A DNA stretch of 64,000 nucleotides from Zygaena filipendulae (lineage: Eukaryota > Arthropoda > Insecta > Lepidoptera > Zygaenidae): assembly GCA_907165275.2 (NCBI GenBank), contig OU015666.1:6416001-6480000 (forward strand), given 5' to 3'. Made by a program: the position numbers and the translations under genes. Of the stretch, positions 11,901-27,394 are shown piece after piece. Numbering within the stretch: the stretch's first letter is position 1; each line of letters starts with the position of its first letter. Below the pieces are notes generated by a model. The model made no database searches. It saw only the letters and a program-made list of their open reading frames with translations, and was not told the DNA's origin.

Positions 11901-14900
11901 CCAAAACTAACTCGGGTGAAACCGCGGAGAACAGCTAGTTTCTAAATAATTTTAAAGATTGTGGATTTTGTTTATATGTTACCAGCTGAATCCTGTTTTG
12001 GCTTAATGAACTTATAGCCTAGTCTAAACTAGTTAAGTCGATACGTTTATGTTATTGTTTTTGACGACGAATCATCGACGAATGTTTTGTTTATTTGTGT
12101 ATGACATCGCAATAAAATTTATATCAAACCTACAGGTAAAAATAAGTAGTGTACTGTATTTTATTAAGTACGGTCTTGATTGATTTTTAGTAATTTTTTT
12201 TTAAATATGGTATATTAGTAATACAAGTAGTATCAAGGCCGAAATGGTCAACCCTGCACTTCAGATGCGCCCACGCATTTCTCAGTGTTGGAGCGTTGCA
12301 CAATCCGACACCCATTAGATGTTTGACGGTTAGATCGTTACACATTCGACAAGCACCGAATGCACCCGGGTCGCGGTGGCATTAAACCAAACCCGCTCTA
12401 GAGCAGCCTAATGAACCACTTAAGTGGTTTATTAAGTGCTGATCGCCATTATTTTTATGTTAAAATCAATTCTCTTTTTATTGTCGCATGCGCATGTTTC
12501 GGTTTTATTACTCATACCGACCACGCCGTATGGAATGTTTGATTACAATTCATAATTATTTTTTCCCAAGACCGGCTCAATTCGATAAGAACGAGCATGT
12601 AATTTGAAAGCTTTGTGAATTTAAATACAAATAGTCGAAAGATTGGTAAATACTATTTATGTTTAGAAACAGTCGATCGGACAAAAATTAGATGTTAACT
12701 AAAAGAAATTCATAAGATAGTAAGCATTAGATTTATCTAATTAAATTATGTCAAAGTGATAAATATGTCAATAGTATTAATTGGTTGTACCTACGTACGC
12801 ACGCGCCTTGTTAAGCACCTAGAAACCAATAGCGCGTTTGTTGAAAGGAAATTTCGATTATCATTACCACTCTATACTAGCGATGAGAATATCTTTAGAA
12901 AAGTACCTGTCACAGGCCCGTGACCTGTACCTATATGAAGAACACAAATAGAAAAAGTTACAAATTGATCATCTTCTGCTTCTTCCTCCTCGTGCTGTCC
13001 TGTTAGAAACTGGTCATTTTTTTTTTTATTAATACTTGGTAATCATTAATATAACATGGTTTTTCATGATTTAAGGATCTGCCATTTTAAAAACGATGTT
13101 CTAATATTGAGGTAGGTACGTTACCTACCTAGAATAATAGAGAAATAAATAATAGAATAATAATAATGATAGAATAACATCTGATAATAGAGACAATTTT
13201 AACAACATACAATTTTAATAAACCACTTTTGTTTTATCAGCTAAGATTACAAACATTTCTATTCAGAATACATATAATTATGGGATATTTCTAGACCAGG
13301 TATACGAGAAATTAAGTTATGTTCACATTTCATTGCGTATAAACACAAATTATATTCTATTTCATAAAATAGTCGCAATTCGTGGATATAATATGGCCAT
13401 GAACAAAAGTTCTCGTAATATAACTTATTTTCGTGAAAATAACCATTTCTTTCATTAATAATTCGATTAAATAAGATTACACCATCAAACAGCGAATGAT
13501 GTGCTAAGCAATCAAGAAAATAGATTTATATCTAAGTGGAAATAATTATCTATGCAGTTGTACTCGTATATAACTTCACACAGGAAATTAATAGACACAA
13601 TTTAAAGTGGAAATTATTCTGTTTACTTATAGTATTTTGCATCTTGATGTAGAAAATTACTCAGTTGTAAAGTTATAACTTGTATTACAAGCTGGAGTAT
13701 CTAACTGAAAACAGGATTAAATAATGAAGCTACGGTAATGTTAGCATCTGAGAAATCAATATAACGCTAAGTAGTAAAACCATTATTATAAGGAGCCTTT
13801 TTTTCGTAAGTACATACCTATAAAGTCGATTTTTATTAAGATAAGACAAACCGAAACTAATAATTTTCTAAGAGAGCGTAAGATTCTGCTAAGTTACAGA
13901 CGTTACAGTTATATCATTTGATTTCCAAATTCTATTATACCTACCTATTGGATATTTGAATAATCTAACTTCGCTTACTGTCAAACAATCTGTTGATATT
14001 GTCAGATAACCAGCAGCTTCGAACGTAGTATTAACCACAGATACAAAATTACTAAGTAGGAGTATTTTTTTATCCTGGGTCAACGTCAGCGCGTGCCCTC
14101 TTCAACTTTGAATGGACCGTATAATTTCTGTTTACTTTTACTCTCAAAGGAGTTTCAAGTAGTCATGAGAAAGAAATGCTTTACCGTTTTCGGTGTTCAT
14201 TATAAAAATATTTATTGTGGACAAATGTTACGGTAACGGAATGATGTCGTGCGCACATAATTAGTAGCTGCATTGTTTGCGCCAGCTGACGGACGAGCAA
14301 AGCGATATACAGTGACATAGCATTTCATTGACATTAATTTCTATGAACAAAAAAAACTGTGATTTCATTATTCGGAAAAGTTTTGTTTTGTATGCTTTTC
14401 TAGTCGACGAGCTTTTTTAAACATGAATAAGAAATTTTTAATATTTTTTTCTCCAAATTTGTTCTCAATGTTTAAAACACTTAAGAATATTATAATAACT
14501 TCAAACGAAATAAAACTCTACATTTCTAGAAAAATCACTTTCATTATCTACTTTAACAGATGTTACAGTGTTTTGTGGGAGTCAATGTTTAGATGATTTC
14601 TTGGCAATTACCCACCTCTGCCTCGAGCAAGTTCATTGCTCTATCAATATTATTATTTATTCATATCACACCTTTGAAATAAATGATTAAGGTAAACTTC
14701 AAATTTAACATTAATAAGAAAATAACAGGCTACTACATTTTGATCCTAATTAAGGAAACTTTACTAAGCACCGAGTCATTAAAACTACAAAATTATCAAA
14801 TTTTACTTTGTGGTAGGGGACATTCGCCTAAAGTCAAGCAAATATTTAAATGACTATGTATTTCTGTGGGCCTCTTCATCTTTTGGTGTGCTGTATTGTT

Positions 14901-17900
14901 ACTTTTGGGAAAAAGAAGCATTTTTGAGACCCACTTAAATTTTTCTAGGTGAAAATTTTTGAACATAGGGGATTTTTTTATGACAGCGAAGACATGCATA
15001 AAACTTATCAAATGAATTATTTCAGTATAGGATTGTCATCTGTACACTGAATATTTTTACCTAAAATTGAGAGGGGTGATAAAAGAAAAGTACCTAACCA
15101 AGCCCAAAAAAAAAGTTTTTAAAATTGTTTTCTGTCTGTCTGTCTGTTCGCGATAATCTCCGCATCTACTAAACCGATTGTCATTTGGTTTTCACAGGTA
15201 GATTAAGCTTAGCCTGGAGCTACATATAAGCTTTGTTTCATTGGAATCGGATGTCGGGAAAAAAAGTCGTTGTAGTTGTTGTTGTAAACCTTTCAAGCGG
15301 GTGAAACCGCGGGGCACAGCTAGTCCCAAATATTTAAAGAACACATAATATGAGTTAACCTTTTTGTTTAATTATCCAATCAAATACAAGACATTATTTA
15401 TTTTTTATGAAAATTATCTTCTTAAAAATTAATTGATGTTCGTTTGTCGCGCTTTAGCGCTCGAGCGCAACTCGAGAATGGCTCGACCGATGTGAATTTT
15501 TTTTCTGTCGGGGTTCGTAATAATCAGAAGGATTGTATTAAAGAAAAATGGGAGTTTCTGCGGGAATTCCGAAACTCACGCGGGTGAAACGGCGGGAACA
15601 ATATATGTATAAATAAAAGTCATGCAAACGCGCAACCGTTTTTTTTTATAATTTATCAGTGTTTTTCTTTATTGACGTATCTAACTATTTGTATTATAAT
15701 TAATTTGAAAACATGAATTATATAGAGCTTGATAATGAACATGTCCTCCGCTCTCCTAAAATTATGTAGGAAGTCTTTAAAAGCGAAATAAAAGTACATA
15801 TAGGTAGGTACCTTCCTATACCGCTCAGAAAATAATTCACTAATCATGTATTTCGACTACGTACCTTTCGACCTGTTAACTAAAATTTAGAACTTAGGTA
15901 TTTTATGGGGAGTGGACATTAAATAAAAAAGAATTTTCACGTTTACTAAGGTTTTCTCTGTAATAGTATCACAAGTATTACAATTTACCTTACTTAATTA
16001 CTCGCTTTTCCATGCAGTTTCATCCGTGTTAATTCCGGAGTTACCTACTGCGGAAACTCTGTGAAATCCTTTTTTATTTGACTTTTATTCTTCATAACCT
16101 ACGTGCCAAATATCAGCTTCATGGGTCACGTATAGTTTTCGAGATTTCGTATTTAGTCGATTGAGTCGGCGACCATGTTCGTAAATCAGATTTTTTATTG
16201 TTAATTTTAATCATTTAAAATACAACCAATATTTATACTCACATGAATATTATCTGTTGGTTGCACAATTTTCTTGTACTCTCCATTTTAAATTATTAGT
16301 ATACTATTTCTACCACCTCTTTAGTTCTCTGCAATAGTTGGTTGTACAAATTTTTAAAAACAAACATTATATTATTATGCTTTTTTCTACTCTTTAAAAC
16401 TGGCTACTCATTCCTTTTTTGAATCCATAATAATCCAGTTTTCCAGTTTAATAGTTTCATGTCACCGTTTCAAATTTTGATACATATTTTCTAAACACAT
16501 TCTGAAACAAAATAACTACATATTTAAAGCAATCTAAGAAATGTCTGGTCCCTATTACCTATTAGATCCTTACATATTATAAAACAAAGTAAACTTAAAA
16601 ACTATTAAACGGATTTTCATGCGATTGTCACCATTAGATAGAGTGATTCCAGAGGAAGGTTTATAGGTAAAGTTTACTTGGAATTCACGCGGGAACTCTG
16701 ATAAAGTAAAACAATTTCTACTTTATCTATTATACAAAAAATTCGGTGATATAATTAGTTACTTTTGTTATTACTGTAGATACTCTCTGAGTTTAGATCT
16801 TCAGTATATATCATAAATATACAAGTTCGGATATGTTTGGGACCAGGTGAATATACTGTGCGATTACGTCCAGACATGATTATCATTATATATTAAATAA
16901 TTTCTTTAAAATATAAAATTGTTGTGTTGTCATTTGCTCTACCCATTTATAAATTTTAGAGAGATGTTTAATCAGTTTTTCTTCCTTATGTTCATTATTT
17001 AAATAAATAATGAACATTATAATATCGGAAGTACCGTATAAAAAAATTAAATGAAATATTGATTAGACCAATCAATCAATGGAACCATTATAGAGTCATA
17101 TTTGTGAGTTGTCTTAACGACAATAGAGTCAATGCATGCTAAGCCTTTACCCAATAACAATAAATTATTTAAATATTAAAACATTTTACATAAATTAATA
17201 AGAAAAACTTGTTATAAAACCTTCCAAATCAGGCTTGGGGTATTGTGTGCACTCGCCTTTATATCTCAGTACTTTTTTATACTTATTGCAAAAGTAAACA
17301 ACTGCTAAGTAAAAATTAGGGCATCACGAGATCACGAGCATCCGTTTACTCTCTCTCTCACTTGTGTTGCAACTTGCAAGTAAGATTTTGTGATATATTA
17401 CAACAATGAGTAAAGTATTTTATTGCCGATTCGCTGTTGATCCTCCACGGTTTTACTCGCATTAATTTCGGAGTCCCCGTGGGAATTCCGGAGTAAAAAG
17501 TACTCTATGTCACTCAGGAAATAGGAGATATTATAATATTATCTGTGACTGTAGCTTCCTAGTTTCTAATTTTATTCGTTACAAACAAACAAATAAAAAA
17601 ATACAAAAAATCAAATCTTTTCTCTTTATGATATTAACTGTAGTTAAATCGAATAACCTAAGGTTTTCACTTTTCAGTAATGAGGTAATTAATTTTTTTA
17701 CAAATTCGACTTACTAAACTATAATTATATTGCTGGTGTAGGTCTACACAATATGATCAATTTTATCAGATAGCCTGTTTAAGAGTATCGCAATAAAAGT
17801 ATTTAGGAGAGGCTAATTTGTAATTAGTTCACATTAAGTTCTATGACAAGTGGATTAAGGCTGATTTTTCAATGGTAGACTAAACTGTAATTGAAATTTT

Positions 17901-20900
17901 GACAGATTTCTAATAACAACCTTTAAAAAAATGTAGAAAAAATTTACCTTTCAATGTGCAATTTTCAATATAATCATAAATCATTAATTAGGTCTCGATT
18001 TAAACTTAACTTTTGGGAAAAAACTTGAGTCATTTCCTTAAAGAATTTATAGCTCTTATTCGAAAAAGGGACTTAAATTTCGATATTAATTAAAAATTTT
18101 ATTTTCTATATAAATTCACTAATTAATAAATTTTGTTAATAAGCAATTACTGTTGTTACCCGTTATTGCCCAAGCGAATTTCAGGTTTCTCTCGGGAACA
18201 TTTAATTTTATGTTAATATGACTTCAATGACATTCAGAAGTTACACGATCACAAAAAGACGCACTAATGCTTGAAAGCATATTAAAAAATTTGTAAGTAC
18301 CTACGGTCTATTTATTATTCACCACGTACTTATTTAAAATATTTTTAATCCGCCCTTTTGAACTTTATTTTTAATTATTGATAAGTTTTGGTAGATTTTT
18401 TTCCCGTAGGCAAAGGGTTTTTAACTTCGAAGGTTAATCCCGCTCCGAGAGTCTATCTACGCGCGGTACGCCCGTGTATTGCCTTCAAATGACTGGTTGG
18501 AAACATCCATGGCTTCCAATGTGGAACAGGCGTGTTTATTGTGAACCGGGAAATGGGTTTTACTGACTTGTAACAATCACTTATTTAACGTTTAAAATTT
18601 TATTGTTCATTCAAAAAAAAACATTATAAATTTTAAATTATCGGGCAAAATAGAATTTTTAAGTCTAATTTTCAATTGTTATTTTGTGATTGTTATTTCA
18701 CAAAAAATATATCTTTTTAAATACAATTTTTTAGTGTTAATGTGCCTAAGTCATTTTATTAGTAAATAACTTTTATTCATTCAATTATTAATCAGATATA
18801 GGTACATACCTACCTACACATTTTACTTTACTAGCTACATTTACTAGCTGTTCCCCGCGATTTTACCCACGGTAATTTCGGAGTTCCCGCGGGAATTATG
18901 GGACTAAAAGTACCCTATATCCTTCTTTGTACCCCTGAAAACGTGCATGCAAAATTTCATGATAATTGGTTGAGCCGTTAAGGCGTGAAAGCGTAACAAA
19001 CTCAATTTTTCATTTATACCTTAATAGTAAAAAATAAGTATTTTGTACATGATTAAAATTATCAAATATTTAACCTCTTTTTTCCGTGTATTTTTTAGGT
19101 TTAAATATACAAAAGGTAATTAACTAGGGATGTTCTGATGCTTAGCTTTATTAATTTCTATTTTTAAAACGTAGTCACCGACTCGAAAAATATTTTAATA
19201 TGTTTTAATTGATAAATATCTTTTTAACAACTCGACGTCTACCGAATGGATTCCGTCAATTCCACACGAGTTCAATAGGCATAAAAACAAATACCGAAGG
19301 CATACCATTTAAACATCTCCATAGGTGGCCTACATACGTTGTGTTAGGACATGTCACGGGAGTGTCACCCACAAATTCAACTGATAAGCTTTTTATTGTA
19401 ATTTCCTTTCACTTACCCTTCATTCTTTTATTGAACAAGAATAAACAAGAGAAGTAGTAGATAACTTCAAGTGCTTATCAGTGATTTAGAATACTCACTT
19501 ATTTTTACGACCCATTCATTTCATAATATTAATTAGATATATGGCATCTATCCACCTTAAAAAGTATATAGTAATTAAAATCCAATTGCTTAATCTTTAT
19601 TTATTTATATCTATACTTATATTATAAAACTGAAGAGTTTGTTTTTTTGTTTGCTCGAACGCGCTTATCTCAGGAACTACTGGTCCGATTTGAAAATTTT
19701 TTTCGGTATTAAATAGCCCATTTATCGAGGAAGGCTATAGGCTATATATAATTGAGCTAATATTAATAGGAGCGGAGTAGCAATAAAAAATGTTGCTAAA
19801 ACGTTTAAAAATATTCCTTTTTAGAGCTTCCATGGGGAACGCTGCGTTAAAAAGTTTAGCAGTGGAATATTTAGTTAGTTTTTTCCTCAAATTAACACAG
19901 GTGAAACCGCGGGGCACAGCTAATACTTATATAATATATAAAAGCAGAAACTGACTGACTAATCGGTCAATGCACAGTTGAAAACGGTGGGTCTCGAACA
20001 ATGAAACTTTGCACAAATATTCCTTAAGTGACTTAGGTGTGCACTAAGAAAGGAATTCTACCTCTAAGGGAGTGGAAAGGGGTCGCAAAGTTTGTATAGA
20101 ACAATTCCGCGGAAACTCCGAAATTATCGCGGGTGAAACCGCGCGGGACAGCTAGTACATAATAAAACTAATAAGTCTTTTATACAAAGCGTCATACAAA
20201 ATCTACACATCATTATCAATGTTTTCACTCTGAAGATTTGAAATACCTACTTGATATGGAACTTATATGTAATTGTACCTATTCTCATGTATATAAATTC
20301 AGTAGATATAATATAGAAGTCGTAGATACACTTTAACTACAGTTCATTATCCTTCTTAAAACAAGTTACTTGGTTCGGGAATATGCCCTGTAATTCCTTA
20401 TCTTTTTCTATGGAAGGTTCTCAGCTTAATTATTAATTCGTTAAGATCATAACTATTGGTTCCAATAACATTCTTGTGTTTTTCTTAAGGGAAAGTCAAG
20501 GGATTAATCACAACCACTTACTGTCATTCAATACTATGCAAGTCTTAGTACCGACAGGAGATTAATTGAAACAACATTTACTACAATACCTACATAGAAT
20601 GACATTCCTACATACCTATAAAAGAAAAAGCTGTCCATGATATTAAAAGTCAAAACTAAGAAGACAGACTAGCGGTTTTTTGAAACAGAAAAAACAAGAT
20701 TTTTAATTTTACCTAGTTCCTACCTAAGTACCTACCTATTGCAGTAAAAATATTTCTAATCTTTCTTTTAAATACTATAAAAATCTTTTTATTTTCTAAA
20801 ATACAATTTTTGAAAGTGAAGGAAGATACGAGTACCTAAAAGGTAGAAGAGAAAGAAAGGAGGAAGTACCCAATGAATATTATATCTAGTTATACGTATT

Positions 20901-23900
20901 CTTCTAGTGACATCGTGATATAGATATAAGCTATTACTCCGACGGATAAAATAAAAAAAATCGCTTAGTTAATTTTTACATGTTTATGTTTCTAAGTATT
21001 TTGTAAATAATATATTAATATTTTCTTGTAAAACGCCTATGTATAAGCAAAATTGCAAAACTACTTACAAAATATGACAAACGAACAACAAACGATGCCA
21101 TTGATAGAACATAACTGTAAATCTAAACATAGTCTGAAATGAGGAGACTTAGAGCCTAATTATCGGGTATTAGTTTCTCTTAGGCCTGTATTAATAAACG
21201 CTTCTCTTAAGCTAAAATGTTTAATGTCTTTTTTTATATTTAGCTGAAAGAGGGAGACAGAATTTCTTGGGGCTTTTCAGTGAGGCATACTAACACATTT
21301 GATGTAACATATTACGCAATTGAAGGAATTACCCAAATGACTTTAATTTTTGCCGATTAACTTTTATATTTTTGAGAAGAATTTATTTTCGAACAGGATC
21401 TGATAAAAAATAATCCGGATCGAAGGACCATAACTGCCCCTCTTCCAGTCAGAGAACGTCCCGCGCCGCAGGATGCGCTCGCCGCCGCGCGCCGCCGAGC
21501 TGAACCCGCGCCCATCGACGTGTGCCTACGTCATGCTCGGGGACTACGGTACCTACGTGGAGTTGGGGGTAAAGTTATGCTTATTTAACTTTAACATTAT
21601 ACAAGACATGAAATAACAAGAAAAATAATGCGTATAAAGGAATAATATCTGCTTATTTACTTCATTCTGGGTGTGTATATATATCTATAGTATAATATAT
21701 TATATGTAATAATATGTGTAGTATATACCACTTTTGCTTGGTTTCCACGACACAAGCTTATAGCTTAGTGTGGGATCAAGTAGATCTGTGTGTTGTGAAG
21801 TGGATTATTAGTATTATTATTATTATTAACTTCGAACTTTAATCCTTGCGTATCGTGATTGGTAACAGTTAACGACAGTATGAAAAACTTTATGAAATTT
21901 TTCCACGTTTTTGAGTAGTGTAGCGAATGTTGTCTCAGGTTCGCAATTCCGTACTCCTTGCTTGTAAACACGGCAAATAAGAAATGACTGTAGATTCTGC
22001 TTAAAACTTTTATTTAGTTATTATGTTAAAGATTCTTTTAACACAACTTTGCAAGGATATTTTGTACTGGTAAATGAAATTTCATAACTCTCTTCAGCCC
22101 AAGCTCCAATTTTTCTTCCCTCCTCCGTCAAAATCCACTTCTCTCCTTTTTAAATAAAATCTGACGTACCAAAACAAAATAATAATAAAAAAGGTTGATA
22201 TTGTAGCAGAATGCTACAGTAGGTACTGTAACAAACTGAAAGCCGCAAAGGCATTAAGTTCGCCATTTGTACTTGTTGTGCAATAAAGAATGAATAAATA
22301 AATAAATAAATAAAGCGCATCTATAAACATTTACTGTGCGATCTTTGTGTATTTTTAATAGCTTTCAGATCCTAAAGACTATTATAAATACTATTCAAGT
22401 ATAATGAGATACTAAAATACTATACCTATGTTAGCTTTTAAATCCTACATAATGAACTGTAACTCTAATGTCTTGTAATGACAGCAAAGGTCAGCACAAG
22501 ACGTAATCGAACTCGAACTTTCAGAACTACTATATTTTTTTACACAAGTATAAATTTTTATATTCCCTCAGGAACTCGCTCTCAGGAATTTTTTTCGTAA
22601 CTCTATAAATTATAATATGTAAGCTATTGTGTAGATTAATAAATTAGGTGTAATTTATTTCAGTTATGGTCCTCTTGTAAAGAGAAACTAAAAATAATAA
22701 TTAAAATGGCTAAGTTATTTGAACTTAATGACTTTGTTTGCAGCCTCTACATTTCAACTATGGTTGTAGACAAGAAACCGCATATCCAGTGCAAGTGAAT
22801 AAAGCTATACTGACACTATGCTAGCTATGCTCACTTTTTTCGCGGTTTTAGATAAAAGTTTAACCACAAGCACGCATCTAATATTTATATCAAAAGCTGT
22901 CGTATTTATTTTTAGTTATTTTTAAAGAAAATGTGTAACATTTACAAAAAGAAACTGAATACCTATCGGAAAATTAAGCTCACAAAAATTATGATTGTTG
23001 CTTTCATCTCAGATAATCAAGTGATAAATCGTCAGTAACATAAACAAACAAACATAACGACAAAAACGTATACGAGTATGTATACTTGTATATACGTACC
23101 TACTAGATATAAAAAAATATAGGTATTGACAGCAATATTTTGTAACGCATAATTTCTGTGTATCCTATAAGAAGAAACAAGGAATAGGTTATATTTTATA
23201 TTTCTATTCAGAGACAATTGTCTAATAGAGAGGTCAACAGACGACAACTATAATAAGCGATCGTGAAGTGGTTTTAATTATATAAATATTGCACACCCGT
23301 GATTTCAGCGGGTCAATGACACTACGAAAAGAGTACTGAAAAAATAAGTATACCTTCCTACTTTGTTGTGATCCCAGGTCAAACAACTTTTAGCACGTTG
23401 GGGTCGCAAACATAAAAAGGCGTTTTCTGTTTGAGTATAGGTACGTATTATAACTTTGTACCTACTCGTATATAAATAGGCGAATTATATGTAATATAAT
23501 AAATAAAGTATTATAATAGTCTATAGGTATGTATAATCAAAACAAATGCTTACTCGAACTTCCCACTTAAGAACATTTGCCTGCAATTATTTTTCACTGC
23601 TCTTAACGTTTGCCTTTCTGAGGATGTAGCATGAAATTGACCAACCTTCTTCTTTTTTATTAATATCTCATTCAAATCGTACAACTAAAGTAAAAGCAAT
23701 TTAAACAGGCTATTAGTGGCGTTATACCAGTCTGATGCAATTTGCAAATGACAACAGCATTCACAACAAATAAATCGGATATTGTGTTTTATTACAAAAG
23801 ATCAATTAGATGTGTTTGTTATTTACCTACAGGACAATCACGAACCCAATATCAGTAAAATCTATGTACAATAACTTTAGCGGGTCATAAATTCTGTAAT

Positions 23901-26900
23901 TTGTTACGTGGACAATATATTATTATAAGGTTCATTAGTCTCACCAATTTAAATGGTCACATTACCTTTTGTGAAAAGCTTTTAGTCTAATTGTATATTT
24001 TTAACCGTCTTCCAAAAAGGAGGAGGTACTATGTTCGATTGTATGTATGTTTTTTTTTTTTTTATGTATGTTCACCGATTACTCGAAGACGGTTGGACCG
24101 ATTTCGAAAAATTTTTTTTTGTTTGAAAGGGTTTACTCCCAATTAGGTCCCATTGCCACCAAGTCGGAATCTGATGATGGGATCTTGGAGAAATCGAGGG
24201 AACTCTTCACAAATTATAGGCACACCTATAGTGATTTGGGTATTTTTTATAGTAAATCGTTCATTTGCTTCTGGAAAGCAAAATTTGAAGAAGTGGAACT
24301 GATGATGAAGACCACAGATGGTCATCGGAACTACTCAACAATAATACGTATTTCACGGGTTCCGATTGCAGCGATTTCGAAAATTGGTATTTCGTTTGAT
24401 AGAGGATACTCTCAAATTGATTCCATTGTCACCAAGTCGAGATCTGATGATGGGATCTTGGAGCAATCGAGGGAACTCTTCAAAAATTATAGGTACACCT
24501 CTAGTGATTTTTGGATTTTTTATAGTAAATCGTTTATTTGCTTTCGGAAAGTAAAATTTGAAGAAGTGGAACTGATGATGTAGACCACAGATGGTCATCA
24601 GAACTACTAAATAATAGGTATTTCACAGATTCCGATTCGTTAACTTTAATATGGTTTCTAAACAATTTATGCTCGTCACAATGTATATGGTGAAGTGGAA
24701 CTGATGATGATGTACCAGGAGAACTCCTCAACAATTAACGTCCCTGCGTCGGGAAAAGCAATATTTTGTAATAGGTGATGAGCAGTTGACATTAGGCTAT
24801 TGTAACTTAGAGAAATTACGAACTAAGTCACTTAAAAGCGAGAAATAAACAAAATTTTAACAAAAAAATTAAAACCGACTTCCAAAAACACAAAACTAAA
24901 AAACTAAAAATAAAAAGCTAAAAATAACAACATACCGATTTAATCCAAAAGACAAAAACACACGTAATATTCTTATTGATTTATGCTACCACTAATCGGT
25001 ATGAAGTCGGTGACAAGCCAAATATGAAGGGGGTAGATGAGCTAAGTCGACTCCCGCCTCCATCTCTTCGTGAGCAGGACAACCCAAGTGGCCAGACACC
25101 ACCGGGCTTGTCACCGAATTCAAACCGATTAGTGGTAGCATAAATCAATAAGAATATTACGTGTGTTTTTGTCTTTTGGATTAAATCGGTATGTTGTTAT
25201 TTTTAGCTTTTTATTTTTAGTTTTTTAGTTTTGTGTTTTTGGAAGGCGGTTTTAATTTTTTTGTTAAAATTTTGTTTTTTAGATCGCAGTTTGTGCTTTA
25301 AATAGCATTATTAAAGTATAACGATAGCATTCATTTGATGGTGAAATAGGGATGAAATGTCTAATGACATACAAAATCACTGGTGTTGGCTTTTCCCTTA
25401 GAAATGGTTTGTGCTAGATTCCGAAGCGGATGGTCCTCTAGCCAACAGCTTATTATACTTACCAATTAAAAAGTTTATCTTAATTTTTATGCACAATCCG
25501 TTTTCATTTTTAACCGACTTCCAAAAAGGAGGAGGTTCTATGTTCGATTGTATGTATGTTTTTTTTAAATTAATTTACGAATTTTCATTTTCGCATAATA
25601 TTTTAATCTTCTTTTTATGGTGGAAAATCTTAAAATAAAATTTTATTAGATTTTATTAGATATTCGGTCATAGATTATTTAGGTAGGTAATTTTATTTAT
25701 CGGTACGTCCGTCGCAGTAATTTAATCTAAAACTCGCTGGCTGATGGACGTCACAAGTCAAAGAATGGGTTTATTCCAACTATAGTCCGACGCTAATAGC
25801 GACTTTGCAAAACGGTGTCGTATTCTCTTCCTGACAATATTATGTATGTTTATTGCCGCAGTCTCGTCTCTAATATGAGAACACTACGAGAATCTCTAAA
25901 GCCCGCTCCACATTCACGCGAGAAATCTTACGCGAACGCGAGAAAACCACGTGAACGTGAATTCTCACGTTTTCTCGCGTTCTCGCGAATTTATTATTAT
26001 CATAGTCTTATGGATTTTAAAAGAAAAAAAAAACAATAATAATATTCTGAATCTACCTATACCTAGTTGCGGCCTACGGGTTCCCCTAAAATGGTTCACT
26101 ATCTTGTGAGAGCGGCAACAGCGCGCGCGCGCGCCATGCTCGCTGAAAGTCGCTGCGAGTTGGCAACGTGGCGTATTTGTTGTACTGATACCTACGGGCT
26201 AGGGTGGTTGTTTACCTATCTGTTTACCTATTTTTGTTTACCTGTTTACCTATCTACCTAAGAAAAAATACAGGCTGAAGAAAATTTTTATAAATGAGAA
26301 ACGATTTCACGCGGGATTTCGATATTTGGGCTTATTTGATAGTATAGGGAACGTGCACAACGACGGTGCTGCCAACTGGCGTCGCCAATCCGAATCAATT
26401 GATAGTTGCCATTCACATTTATGACAAGTAAACAGGATTAATTTTACTAGTGAAAATTATTATTCTAGCTAATCACAATTCATTGTTGTATTTCTGGATG
26501 TATCAACTATCAATACATCGACAAAAAATAACAAAAAATAAAACGGCACAACCGATCATCGTGAAATTTTGCATACAAGTTTTCAGGGGGTTTATTTTCC
26601 ATTAGCTGTTTGAAGTTCCGGACAGTCCGGAGTTCAGGAATTCCAAAAAGCTAGTAGTAAATAAACCTCCTGAACACTTGTATGCAAAATTTCACGATGA
26701 TCGGTTGTGCCGTTCAGGCGTAAAAGCGTAACAAACAAGTAAACAAACAAAAACTCACTTTCGCATTTATAATATTAGTAAGGATTATTTTCTTATCGTA
26801 AACATTGGATATTTTATTTTGTGCGACAATTTTACCAGTTTTCACAGCCTCATGTTCTTCATTAGATCATCCTCCTCATCCTCATCTTTTCAACCTCCAA

Positions 26901-27361
26901 TAGGTACATGGCCGGCCTCAAAAGCTTAAAACCTTTTGACATATTTTGGCCACGCTGACGATCATTAATTATTATATTATTGATGATGACTAACTGTGCC
27001 TCGGGGTTTCACCCGTGATAATTTTGGAATTCCCGCATGAATCCCGGGATAAAAAGTACCCTATGTGCTTCTCTGTACCTCTGACAACGTGCACGTCAAA
27101 TTTCATCCAAATCCGTTCAGCCGTTTTTGCGTGATTGAGTAAACGTATACGAGGATAAGAGCTCGAAAGCGCATTTTCATCCGACTTGCTTCAAATTTAT
27201 CATCACCTCTAAGCTCCTTATGTGTCTTAGCGTTATATATTTATTATTATAAATGATATTATAATTATTATATAGCCTATAACCTGTCCAGGAGTTTGGA
27301 CTACAACCGTACCAAGTTTGCTTAAAATCCCTTCACTAGTATTTGACCCATGCGTGCACAT

Positions 27362-27394
<33 letters not shown>

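Noticed and set aside
24047..24583. 178-codon plus-strand frame
   Set aside because: Produced by a tandem-duplicated noncoding repeat; no splice sites, promoter or recognisable domain.
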